From Fasciola hepatica (taxonomy: Eukaryota; Platyhelminthes; Trematoda; Plagiorchiida; Fasciolidae): 64,000 nt of DNA. The stretch spans positions 5,015,001 through 5,079,000 of the forward strand of contig CANUEZ040000031.1 of NCBI GenBank assembly GCA_948099385.1, in the 5' to 3' direction. The notes beneath the pieces are model-generated. The model ran no database searches. It was not told the origin of the DNA and saw only the letters and a program-made list of their open reading frames with translations. Shown piece after piece: positions 12,136-21,591 of the stretch. Position 1 is the first letter of the stretch. Each line of letters opens with the position of its first letter. The position numbers were made by a program, and so were the translations under genes.

Positions 12136-13249
12136 AGGGCTTAGACACCAAGACAAGGGTATGTGGTCCAGGACCAATAAGACAGGTTATGGGAAGTTGG
12201 ACAACAGGGCCAACGGGATGAGCGAGTGGTAGAGGGCCATACGGCATTATTATCCAGGTGCATCAGCCAGGGAGGTGATTAGTATAGTGCCCCAGGTGGT
12301 TGACCGGCATTGGAGATCACTGGAAAGGGAATTGAGATAGAGAAACGCAGTGTGGGTACAGCCGAGATGAGGATCAACGGTTAACGAAAAGAAGAGCAAA
12401 GGTGAAGCGCTGGCATATCGATGCAGCAGATACCTCGGGCAAGTTGAGGCCATGGAAGGTGAGATTAACAAAGGAAGCGCATAAGTGGGAGCTACAATAT
12501 TCAAAAGGGAGGTTAATATGTGGCCTGGAGTAGTCATTCAGCAGAAGGACAGACTAAGTTCTTCATGGAAGTACGGAAGAAGATTAGCTGAGGATAGGGT
12601 GGGGGCAGAATTGGTGACGTCACAACTGGGGGTTGAGCTCAGTTAGTGAGCCACGCTAAGTGACAGAAATGAGACGTGATTTCTTTGTTCAAAATCGCAG
12701 AGGCGGTGATGGATGTACATGTGATGGGATCTGATGTGAAAAAGAAATAGCGTAAGCAAGAAAGATATCGAGGAGCGTTGGATTGCTTAACATGCTTGCG
12801 GTAATGTTTACTGGACTGCAATGTGTATACATATATATATCCATTTATATATTTGTGTACACATATAAATAAATGTAAGCTTATATAGTGGGCCAGGCAG
12901 TAGTCGCTGGGGCAGTTCCTTTAGCGTTGTTGAGGATGGTTTCAGGGCCTCAGACGTGAAACAACAAAATAACGGTAATACGTTATGGAGCAAATGTGGC
13001 AACTCAACAGTCTGTGACGAGTATTACAGTAGCCCCTCTAAAAAATGCGGGGGTATCTGGAAGGACTTTTTTCAAAGTGAAGTTGGCAGAGTTTTATAGC
13101 CCGGTATGGAAAAACATTAGTGGACGCAGAAATCGTTGAAGACGATCGATGGCACAGTCCAAGGAAAAACGGTCAGACAGAGCATTCCTAATCCAAAAGT
13201 GGTGATATTATTTTGAAAGGCAAGGTAATGCGAGAAAGCAGATCAAGGG
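12136..13249 (-). other. LINE-3 3' UTR, proximal part
   Basis: Non-coding stretch between the end of the LINE-3 RT and the conserved block. It contains an AT-rich patch at about 12826-12880. No gene seen. Confidence 0.4.
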
Positions 13250-14190
13250 TTCAAAAGTCGAGGCCTTTCTTGTAAGCTTGAACTTCGGTTATGTGAAAGT
13301 TTTGTAGTTGCAAAACATTCTGGACAGAAAAGAATTTATTGGTAGCATGCTTTAATGAATACTTCGACTGAGAGGATCCGATGTGCAAAGGACGTTCATT
13401 TAAGATTCTGGAGTACGTGAAGAAAAAGAACTCAGGGAATAGAACTGTCCTCGCGAAGGTTGTGGTAATAGTATACTGTTTGTTAGGGAGTGAAAATCCA
13501 GTATCTGTAGAGAAGCATAACCGGTTGGAGGAATAAGGTTGATTACTGGATAGTTTTTTCACAGTAATACCAGGTTCAGCTTGATGCGATGAAGCCAGAA
13601 TGGTTCGATTTTAAGAGAGAAACATCGTTCCCTCTGGTTCAAGTTTGACGACCAACCAATGAGTTGCTTTGTGAATCTTCTCTAAATACTTTCGATAATA
13701 ATCCTGTGCGATTTTCGCATTCTAGAGAACATTAGGGGACAATATTCGAGAGAGGGCCTGGCAAGTAATTTGTACGTGTGGGGAATGGTCTCCTCAAGCT
13801 GGAAGGATCTGAACAGAAGACCAAGACACATCTTCGTCATCGCCGTTTGGAAGACGACATGTTCGGAGAAGTTGAAAGAGCAAGAATAACTTAGGCCAAG
13901 GTCTCTTGCCAAGGGCTGGCTATCAACGGGTGAACTGCCGATGCACAGGGAACCTGGAGGATCCTGGCACTTGTGAGGAGGGAAAATGCACTCGTCGGCG
14001 GAGAATTTTATCGTCCAGGTTGAACACCAATCGTCAAGAGCGGCCTAGTATGCGGAGATTTCAGGGACGATAATACTGAAGTTGCCAGGCGAAAAAGCGT
14101 AGACTATCTTAATGTCGTCCGCAAACAAGAATAGTGTGCCGTCGAGTGCTGTCGGAAATATATCATTTTCATGTAGGAGGAAGAGGAGGG
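13250..14190 (-). pseudogene. LINE-3 RT, second half
   Basis: Reading leftward from the Pao1 boundary the frame gives LLFLLHENDIFP, then LFLFADDIKIVYAF: the YxNDI-type and catalytic FADD boxes of a non-LTR RT. Frame 13912-13682 continues with DLGLSYSCSFNFSEHV and PSLEYCPLMFSRMRKSHR. Frame 13562-13251 carries the C-terminal part, comparable with LINE-2 at 56560-56900. At least two frame changes and several stops separate these pieces. The first half of the domain lies on the far side of Pao1 (20930-21591). Confidence 0.7.
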
Positions 14191-14567
14191 TGTAACGAAC
14201 GTTTGAGCAATGCGTAGCCAAAGTCGCAACGGATCCCGAAATCAAAAAGACGATTATCCGCGATATTCTACGATACTAGATTATTACATGAACAAAGACA
14301 TAAAGAATATACAAACCTCAATAATACGATCATAAGGACTCAACAACGAGAAACCGAATAGCAGCGTGTGAGCAAACAGCACGTGCGTCACGCAGGTCTT
14401 GAACAGGGATGTGCCAAAGTAGCGCTCTGGGCGCGAACAAACAAAAATTGGTCCAGAAAAACAACCAGTTCGTAAAGACAAGTCAATAGTGTATGGAAAT
14501 GAGTGATGTTGGGAAAAACACTGAATCGCGAGGGAAAAAGGGGGATTTTCCACGACCGGCTGTTACA
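14191..14567 (-). repeat. Pao1 3' LTR (377 bp)
   Basis: Near-identical to 20554-20929. The visible differences are C versus T in the AAAYAAAAATTGG segment and five versus four A in GGGAAAAACACTG. It has TG...CA ends with the 6-bp inverted repeat TGTAAC/GTTACA. On the element's sense (minus) strand this is the downstream LTR. The inner flank (14568-14590) is purine-rich on the minus strand. Confidence 0.92.
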
Positions 14568-14590
14568 CCGCCCACCAAAATCCTCCTGGA
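14568..14590 (-). other. Candidate polypurine tract of Pao1
   Basis: Directly upstream of the 3' LTR the minus strand reads AGGAGGATTTTGGTGGGCGG, the purine-rich stretch expected to prime plus-strand DNA synthesis. The same inner flank (ACCGCCCACCAAA on the plus strand) follows the Pao2 left LTR at 35669, so it is conserved between two elements of the family. Confidence 0.55.
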
Positions 14591-14832
14591 TCCTTAGCAG
14601 AGTCAAAGGTTCGGTAAAAAGGTAATGATTCTTTCTACCTGCCTAGGCCCTGCTGTCAGTGCGCGCGTCTAATGCTCGTTGTCAACGTTCTACTACTGGA
14701 CGCACCTAACCCACTGGCTACATAGACGTGAGGCCAGTCTACATCTTCCACGAGACCAAATGACCGATGGCGGGCGTGAAGGGTCACATGGATGTTGTCC
14801 TCGTAAAGGGCCGTCCTGTCCCGGATGTATAT

Positions 14833-15213
14833 GCTTGAGTGTGTGTGTGAGTGTGTGTGCCGGAGTGTACAATGAAATCACAGGTATGACTATACATCAA
14901 AGGAGGACTTTCTGCAAGGTCAACAAAAGACCGTGTGGCGAGAAAACGAGTAAAATGTAGCATGTGTGTGTGACCTAAGCTCCGCTACTTCCACATAAGC
15001 AAGGGACATTCGGTAACGTCAGCAAAAAGCAAAACAACGAACACTGTCACATGTTTGATGGGGTTACGGGATGAAGAGTGCGTAATGCATGTGTGTATGT
15101 GTCGGGATGTACGACGGGATCGCATTCATCACCACATATCGGAAAGAACCTTCAGTAATGTCAACGAAAAGACCGCGAGCACTGTAACGTGTTTGACGGA
15201 GACCGTGTGGTAT
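14833..15213 (-). repeat. Three degenerate 127-bp tandem units in the Pao1 3' UTR
   Basis: Units start at 14833, 14960 and 15087, exactly 127 bp apart. Each starts with a G(C/T)-rich GTGTGTG string (GCTTGAGTGTGTG, GCATGTGTGTGTG, GCATGTGTGTATG). Each carries, about 75 bp later, a block like GGTCAACAAAAGACCG or GTCAACGAAAAGACCG. Units 2 and 3 also share ACTGT(C/A)AC(A/G)TGTTTGA(T/C)GG. Located between the pol stop and the polypurine tract. Includes the GT-rich run at 14838-14859. Confidence 0.65.
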
Positions 15214-15260
15214 ATATGGTGTTTCTTTATCCACCTCGATGACTAGTGTGAAAAGGTTTA

Positions 15261-15872
15261 CTAGGCCTCAGGGTTATCAGCTCCTCCGTCTTCGCTCTCG
15301 AGCAGGTTAATACTGCGTATGTCACGAGTGAGCACTCCGTTAGCTGTCTTCACCTTCACTGTTTTTATCATTTCGTCAGTGCTTTTGATGGTTTCCGTAA
15401 CTACTCCCAAAGACCAAGTGCTGAAATGTGCGCGTTCGTCGGCGATCATAACCACGTCCCCAGCTTTGAATGGTCTTGCTTTGGCCAGCCACTTCTGTCG
15501 AGTCTGCAAAGCCGGTAGGTACTCCCGCAGCCATCGCCTCCAGAAGACCTTGGCCAGATAGTTCGCTTGCTTCCATCCGTGGAAGTAGCTCCCACGAAGG
15601 TTTACCGGCCCTTGGAAACCCTCGTTTGAACTTAACGTCAGTAAGTCGTTCGGGGTGAGCGCAAGGTGGGTGGGGTCGCCGTTCAATACTGGAACCAGGG
15701 GGAGGTTGTTCAGGATTTGCTCCACCTCAGTCATGACGGTGTTCAGCGTCTCGTCGTCGGGCGGCTGCTGCTCCATGATTGACAGCAATATCCGTCTGGC
15801 GGACCGGATCATGCGTTCCCATATGCCGCCTCGGTGGCTGGCCTGTGGGGGGTTGAAATGCCATCGTATGCC
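15261..15872 (-). pseudogene. Pao1 integrase end (catalytic Glu) and C-terminal domain
   Basis: The frame after the stop at 15873-15875 reads WHFNPPQASHRGGIWERM, the family block that carries the third catalytic acidic residue (Glu in WERM). From the Met at 15812 it stays open for 183 codons: IRSARRIL, LNNLPLVPV, YFHGWKQANYLAKVFWRRWL and GDVVMIADERAHFSTWSLG, which is the BEL/Pao integrase C-terminal domain (DUF5641 type). It ends normally at 15261. It shares frame with 15873-16136, so one nonsense codon separates it from the second catalytic Asp. The C-terminal domain itself looks intact. Confidence 0.85.
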
Positions 15873-17110
15873 TTAGGCCACGGTTCGATCCTGCAGTTGG
15901 TCCCTGTTTATGTTCTTGTGCCAACGCTGCAATTCCCGGTGAGTGCACACATAGTTATACCCATTATCTGAGTATATATCGGCCGGCACGCCTCTTCGGT
16001 TGATAAATCTTTGCAAGGCCCGTGGAACGAATCGGTCGTCATCGAATGTGCGTCTTCTAAGTGTACCGCGCGGTACTTCATGCACGTCACGATACATCCA
16101 TATCGCTTTTCTAATCTTTTCCCGCACTTGATCCACAAGGGCCCGAAATAGTCCAACCTGGTGTCACTGAACGGCCACCAGCTCGTAGTCAACCTGCATC
16201 CTGGTAGTGGGGCCATGAGTTGTTTTCCTGCCTTGGCATTGCGTCTCCTGCGTTGCACACACCGTCGGATTACGCGTTTTACAGTCTCTCGTCCTCTCAA
16301 CAACCAGAGGCGCTTTCGGATGACGCTCGTCACGTGACTTTCCCCGGCATGTCCCTCCACGGCGTGGACGTGTTGAATCATTAGCTCTACTACAGGTTGT
16401 CTCGCAGGCAGCAGTATAGGATACATTGTGCCGAAAATCAGGCGGGCGTTGGTCAGCCTACCATCCACCCGCAGCGGTCCGTCGATGAGTTTGGGGTTTA
16501 AACGCTTCAGCTCGCCTCTTGGAGATGGTATGTCTTTATTGGTCGGCTCCGCTTCTTCCGCCCTCTTGAGTTCTCGGGCGAAAGCCTCGCGTTGTATCAT
16601 TCTGAAAATATCGTACTCTGCCGCTTGTAGCTCATCGGGACCTATCGGACCGACCCGTATCCGGCCTGAGGGCCGTAGCCCTTTCATGACTAGTGAATTT
16701 CTCTTGAACCTGGTTAACCAAACTAGCGAACGAAGCGTCTTCATCCAGGAAGAAAACCTGACCAGTCGCGATAGAATGGATGTCGCTTCGGCCACGTTGG
16801 CCGCTATCACTATGCCTTTGATCTCCAGTTCCAATTCCGTAGGGGGTTTTAATTCGAACACGGGCCAGTCCTGTTTAGGCGTTTGCAGGAAGTTTGGCCC
16901 TCTCGTCCACGTGTCTAGTTGTCTGAAGTTGTTCGCACCTCGGGAGAACAGGTCGGCCGGATTATCGCCAGACCTGACATGACTCCACTGGTTCGTGGCT
17001 AATTCATCGTGGATAATCTTGAGCCGGTTAGCAACGAAAGTACTAAACCGGCTCCGGATGTTGTTGATATAGTAAAGTACTATCGTTGAATCCCTCCAAA
17101 AGCTCATCGA
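15873..17110 (-). pseudogene. Pao1 RNase H end and integrase zinc/core region
   Basis: Open frame 17107-15908 starts with SFWRDSTIVLYYINNIRSRF, the end of RNase H. It then has a long linker and an integrase zinc-binding region HVHAVEGHAGESH...RRCVQR, in which the last cysteine of the HHCC set appears as Arg. The core starts at RLDYFGPLW (first catalytic Asp), then RAVHLEDAHSMTTDSF. Near 16030 the frame slips: the second catalytic motif YSDNGYNYV lies in the neighbouring frame (16136-15873), which then meets TAA at 15873-15875. So the integrase has one frameshift, one stop and a damaged zinc site. The frame is continuous with the RT upstream apart from TAG at 17111-17113. Confidence 0.8.
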
Positions 17111-18304
17111 CTAAATGTAGAGATCGAAACATCTCTTCACAGCTTGCACCACCCTGACTGCCAACACGGCTGCGCTGAGTTCAAGGCGTGGGATTGAGAC
17201 CGACTTCAGTGGAGCAACGCGGGCTTTGGCGAACAGGATCCTCGTGGTATATTGTCCATCTCCTGCGCACCATCGTCCGTACACCACAGCTCCATAACCG
17301 ACTTCGGATGCATCGGAAAAGGCATGTAGTTCTCCAGTCCGTGTCGTGTGGCCAGGAGTCAAACATCGTGGGATTCTTATGTCCCCTAATTTCTTCAAGG
17401 TGTTCAAAAATTCTTCCCAGTCCAGCCGGTCCCCTCGGTCCGGTGACTGGTCCCAATCAACTTTCTTACGGCACAGCCGCTGCAGCAAGATCTTTCCGGG
17501 TAGCAGCCATGGTGAGACGAAACCGAGCGGGTCGAACAAACTTGAGACGGCAGATAGTATGCCACGACGGGTTATTGGCAGCTCGGGAACGTTTAGCTCG
17601 AAAACAAACTCGTCCGTTTCCGCGTCCCATTGTATCCCTAAGGTGCTCTCGATAGGAAGTGGAGAGCCGTCTAAATCTCTCACCCTTTTGGCCTTTTCGT
17701 GATACGGGATGATCTTCAGCACTTCTGAAGCGTTCGACACCCATTTAGTCAGATGGAAGCCGCCTTCTTCCAGCAATCTCGTCAGACCCCTGAACTGCTC
17801 TAGAGCTGATTCTACATCATCGAATGACCCAAGGTAGTCGTCGACGTAGAAGTTTCTGCTGACGCTATCTACTACCGTCCGATGAAATAGATCGTCATGT
17901 TTGTTCGCTGTTTCTCGGAGGGCGTAGTTTGCACAAAATGGTGACGATATGGCTCCGAAGGGGTGGACGGTCATCCTATAGTTCACCACTGCGTTGTCTC
18001 GGTCGCCCCCTTCCCACCACAGGAAACGCAAAGCATCTCGTTCTCCTACCGGAATTTTCACCTGATGGAACATTTCCCTAATGTTGGCAGACAAATCCAC
18101 ATTACACACTCTGAAACGGCACAGAACTTCGATTAGTGGTGTGGTCCAGTCAGGCCCTTGTAGTAAGCGATCGGTTAACGACTTGCCCTGGAACGTGGCC
18201 GCACAGTCGAAAACCACGAGCAGTTTCTTGGGTTTCTTGGGGTTGATAACCGGGTGGTGAGGCAGATACCAGATACCCCTTTTGCCGTCGGTGTTGGCAG
18301 GCAC
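17111..18304 (-). pseudogene. Pao1 reverse transcriptase and RNase H
   Basis: 397 open codons. KKLLVVFDCAATFQGKSL (residues 27-44) and LLQGPDW open the RT. The motif A region is NVDLSANIREMFHQVKI (68-84): where the family normally has an Asp (ADI), this copy has Asn at about residue 74. Pao3 keeps ADF at the same place. HPFGAISSPFCANYALR (114-130) and NFYVDDYLGS (151-160) follow, with the catalytic VDD intact. RNase H is seen as LHAFSDASEVGYGAVVYG and RVAPLKSVSIPRLELSAAV. The frame ends at TAG 17111-17113, inside RNase H. Loss of the motif A Asp would be expected to abolish polymerase activity; that is inference from family knowledge. Confidence 0.85.
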
Positions 18305-18481
18305 CTTTTAAACCTAACCGAGGGCCTCGTTTCGCTTCATCAAATCCGAGTATCGTTCCCACAGATTCTGGTCTCGAATGGAGCGTTCTTTTAGTCGTAG
18401 TAATCGTTGGAGAACATAATTTCTGTTGTCAGTCCACGGGTGGACCAATGCGCGCCATGGGAGGGTAACCTCAAACTGCTT
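18305..18481 (-). pseudogene. Pao1 protease-RT linker with in-frame stops
   Basis: The 59 codons between the gag-protease frame and the RT frame are in phase with both. They carry family-typical sequence (VTLPWRALVHPW, LWERYSDLMKRN). Stops are TAA at 18482-18484 just before the linker, and a TAG plus TAA pair just before the RT frame (about 18309-18317). There is no frameshift here, only nonsense codons. Confidence 0.7.
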
Positions 18482-20131
18482 TTAGAGGTCTCTAGTGCCT
18501 TGCCGCACCGTTTGTAGAGCGAAGTGATCCTCTTGAGACAACGTCGGTCTTTCGTCTCCAATGTCATGAAACTCCTTTTCATACAGCCGCTGCAGATGAT
18601 AATCTATGCGGTCCGTTTCGGCGGATAAGTAATTCACGGAACCACGTACCACTGCTGGACCGTATAACATCCATCCCAGAGCCGTGCGTACGGCATAAGG
18701 TGCCTGGCGGTCGCCCACTCTTTGGTCAAGCACCCAATGCGCCTCTCGCACGTCGCAGCCGATGAGGAGATCCACTTCATCATCTTCCCAGTCTACAACG
18801 GTAATATCCTGCAGGTGGGGCCACCGAGTCAAGATTGCGTTCACCGAGCTTGGTGCTCGCATGAGGAGATCTGCTAACGTGAATGCCTCCGTTGGTTCAA
18901 TTTCCTCGTTAGTGTCTAGAGAGATGAGTTGCAGCCTTAATCTACCGGCAGTCATTACCTGTGTTCCGCCCACGGTGCTCACTGCCAACGACGTCGCACC
19001 TTTAGCGAGTTGGTGTTTGTCGGCAAACCGCTCTTTCACTAAAGTGGTGTCGGACCCACTATCAACGAAAGCCAACGCCTTGACCACCCCAGTCGGAGTC
19101 ACTACTCCCACGGCCACTACGCCTAAACGTACCGGTTTACTGGCAGATCTGGACATTGAACAAATCACGCTGGGCTTGGCACTCGCCTCGGATATGGTTA
19201 CTCTCGCCTGATGCAGCAGCCGATGGTGTCTGCCCGTGCAACCCTCGTAACCATATCGATTCCTTGTCCTACAGGCTGCTGCCCGGTGCGTAGTGTTGAG
19301 ACAGATAAAACATGCTCCTGTCATCCTCGCCATTCCCCACCGTTCGTCTATTGTGGCGTTGCCGAACTTGAGGCATTCTGGTAGGCCGTGGCTAGTACCA
19401 CAGGACCTGTAACTGGGTTGCGCCGTAGCATCTCGTGAAATGACATGTGTATCGGTCGAAGCCTGGTATTTTGGATGTTCCAGTGCTGGGGTTTGAGCCT
19501 GGCTAGTACTGGGCTTGTTTGCTCGGTTGCTGTCCCGGATGAGTTGGCCGAACCTGCTGTCAGCTATCTTCGTTTGCATGTCCAAGCATTCGGTCAGGTC
19601 TTCAGAGTTGGCTTCTCTGTCGCTTCGGCTTATCCGTTCTGCTTCTTCCGCCCACCGACCCTGTAGTTCGGGAGAGAGGTGACGAACTATGCCTTCCAAA
19701 GTGTGCATGGCATCCAGGTCAGCCCTGTGACCTAAATGGTCGAGGGCTATTGAGCAGTTTTGCATCTTAATCACCAGGTCGGCCATGGTGTAGACGTCGC
19801 CCTTGGTTCTCTTTGCCTCTACCATCACGCCCTCTATTAAATTACGGGCTGCTTTGAAAGGTTGGCCAAACAAGTCCATTAGAGTCTTCTTTACCCTTGT
19901 GTAGCCTTGTTCCGGGTCGAGCATGGTGCACCCGTCGATAGCTCCTGTTGCCCGGCCTCGACAGTAGTGAGTAAGGTAGAGAAGCCTTTGCCAAGGGTCG
20001 GTTACCTTACTTTCAACGAACGTCTTGAACTGCTTGACAAACTCGCAGTATTGCTCAGCTCGCCCGTCGAAAACCGTTAGTTCCACTCTAGGCAGATAGA
20101 TCGATGGTGGTTTGTAGTCGGCGACCGGCAT
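18482..20131 (-). pseudogene. Pao1 Gag and aspartic protease
   Basis: 549 open codons. Residues 15-160 form the Gag core (DUF1759-like): LPRVELTVFDGRAEQYCEF, DPWQRLLYLTHYCRGRA, YTRVKKTLMDLFGQPFKAAR, MADLVIKMQNCSIALDHLGH. Cysteine/histidine motifs follow: SCGTSHGLPEC (about 243-253), a perfect CX2CX4HX4C knuckle CFICLNTTHRAAAC (274-287), and CTGRHHRLLH (298-307). The protease has AFVDSGSDTTLV (active Asp at about 357) and DEVDLLIGCDVREAHW (451-466), ending with ALGWMLYGP. Gag packages the RNA and the protease matures the polyprotein. The domains look intact, but the frame is separated from RT by nonsense codons and from the Gag N-terminus by one TGA. Confidence 0.85.
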
Positions 20132-20536
20132 GGTTTTCCCTATCTTATTAGTATAGTATAGTATATTTCTTGACCGTGGTCAATACACATGCACAAGGCA
20201 AGCGCACCCTAATCTATTGGAAGTGTCGTAGTCACTGGTCTCATGCTCTCGCTCTTTCTGTGTACACTTCTTCTCCGCTTCCTGAGCCTGTAGTCTAGCC
20301 GATAGTAACTGTTGTTCTAGGCTTAGTATTCTCAGTCTATATAAATCAACATCCTCACAATCAATATTACTCTCATTACCACATGAACTAGCACTGACAG
20401 GACTAGGCGATCTAGCATTAACTACAAAATCGAATGTACCCAAAACCTCCCCAGAGACTTGCCGTGTTACTTCCTGTCCGGATTCCACTATTTTCGATCC
20501 TTTTCTTGGCATTTTGCGTGTTTTTCCTCCTTCCAA
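20132..20536 (-). pseudogene. Pao1 Gag N-terminal segment
   Basis: Likely start at the Met in MPRKGSKIVESG; the Pao3 copy has the same MPRKG start (31708). It continues with a Ser/Pro stretch, then a short helix-forming region (LYRLRILSLEQQLLSARLQA) that could be coiled coil. It ends at TGA 20180-20182. The next 16 codons and the frame starting at 20131 are in phase, so the TGA is the only break. That TGA falls in an embedded LINE-type tail (20140-20198), which suggests an insertion created it. Confidence 0.7.
20140..20198 (-). repeat. LINE 3' terminus with palindromic hairpin (type B), copy 2, inside Pao1 gag
   Basis: The minus strand reads CCTTGTGCATGTGTATTGACC, then AC, then GGTCAAGAAATATACTATAC with two further TATAC-like units. 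TTGACC/GGTCAA (20170-20183) is a perfect 6-bp inverted repeat. The same block with other tails is at 2131 and 30682. It sits between the Gag N-terminal segment and the Gag core and supplies the interrupting TGA. Confidence 0.55.
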
Positions 20537-20553
20537 ATTGATCTATTGATTAT

Positions 20554-20929
20554 TGTAACGAACGTTTGAGCAATGCGTAGCCAAAGTCGCAACGGATCCC
20601 GAAATCAAAAAGACGATTATCCGCGATATTCTACGATACTAGATTATTACATGAACAAAGACATAAAGAATATACAAACCTCAATAATACGATCATAAGG
20701 ACTCAACAACGAGAAACCGAATAGCAGCGTGTGAGCAAACAGCACGTGCGTCACGCAGGTCTTGAACAGGGATGTGCCAAAGTAGCGCTCTGGGCGCGAA
20801 CAAATAAAAATTGGTCCAGAAAAACAACCAGTTCGTAAAGACAAGTCAATAGTGTATGGAAATGAGTGATGTTGGGAAAACACTGAATCGCGAGGGAAAA
20901 AGGGGGATTTTCCACGACCGGCTGTTACA
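20554..20929 (-). repeat. Pao1 5' LTR (376 bp)
   Basis: Partner of 14191-14567, with TGTAAC...GTTACA ends. On the minus strand this is the upstream, promoter-bearing LTR. No obvious tRNA primer-binding site can be named in the 20 bases following it (20553-20530). Confidence 0.92.
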
Positions 20930-21591
20930 GAGGAGGCCTAAAACACCGCCCTAGATAACATCGCCGGCAGTAGACCTAGGGCTAGAAGTGTGCCCCTTAA
21001 TCAGGGCAAGCTATGAATGATGAGATAAGTGAGGTGAAATCTACGAAGGTAAAGGATCGATAATGCCAAATGGTAGCAGCTTTGTTAAAAAGTAGGGGTG
21101 AGGTACACTGGCAAGTACCTCAGATGAGTCAAAATAAAGACCGACAAAAAATTTCCCACTTTCAGCAGAATCATTGACAGGATTCAGAAAATGATACTGA
21201 CAAGTCATGAAGGGCCGTGAGCAGACGAACCCTTGTTGGTAGTTATTTAGTAGGATTGAGGCATAATAAGTAGTTAACAATGCGATCCTTAGCTATTTTT
21301 TCCATCATTCCGGACGAACTGCGGGTGTAATTTATAGGGCGACAGTTGGATACATCATGTAGGGTTCTCTTTTCATGAATGGGAACGATTCCCGAGAGCT
21401 TCCAGTTAGCAGGTATGGTGCTACATTTGAGGGAAAAGTAAAGAAGTTTAGCTGCAAAGGGGAAAACCCGGTCCGCTTTTGGCGAGAGCAACTAGCAGTA
21501 GGCCCTCAGGACCTGAACCATAGGAGGGTCTGCTGTTAGACGATGGCTTAGAAATACTCCTGGCATCGAAGGGTATCATAGAAAGGTCAGA
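20930..21591 (-). pseudogene. LINE-3 RT, first half
   Basis: From the right: SYGSGPEGLL, then after a frame change KLLYFSLKCSTIPANWKLSG and IVPIHEKRTLHDVSNCRPIN, the conserved W-K-x-A-x-I-x-P-I-H-K / NYRPI blocks. Frame 21280-21041 carries the region before motif A and ends with LLPFGIIDPLPS, the expected GIxDPLLxW site. Next to Pao1 the minus strand reads VLGLL. The matching downstream half resumes at 14190, and the codon phase agrees if Pao1 plus one 5-bp target copy is left out. Several stops and frameshifts; non-functional. Confidence 0.7.

Larger units (their letters stand above)
14191..20929 (-). mobile_element. Pao1: complete BEL/Pao LTR retrotransposon
   Basis: Two LTRs (14191-14567 and 20554-20929) in the same orientation bound about 6 kb of internal sequence. 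Both begin TGTAAC and end GTTACA, and by eye they differ only by one substitution and one single-base indel. Internal order on the minus strand is gag, aspartic protease, RT, RNase H and integrase with C-terminal domain, typical of BEL/Pao. The flanking pentamers GAGGG (14186-14190) and GAGGA (20930-20934) fit a 5-bp target duplication with one change. The insertion splits the RT of LINE-3. Coding sequence is one continuous frame from 20536 to about 16030, broken by stops, then a frameshift and one more stop. It is therefore not autonomous as it stands. Confidence 0.88.

Noticed and set aside
16428..16982. Plus-strand frames of 150-185 codons inside Pao1 (also 17188-17655, 18762-19211)
   Set aside because: They are antisense to the well-supported gag-pol frame on the minus strand.
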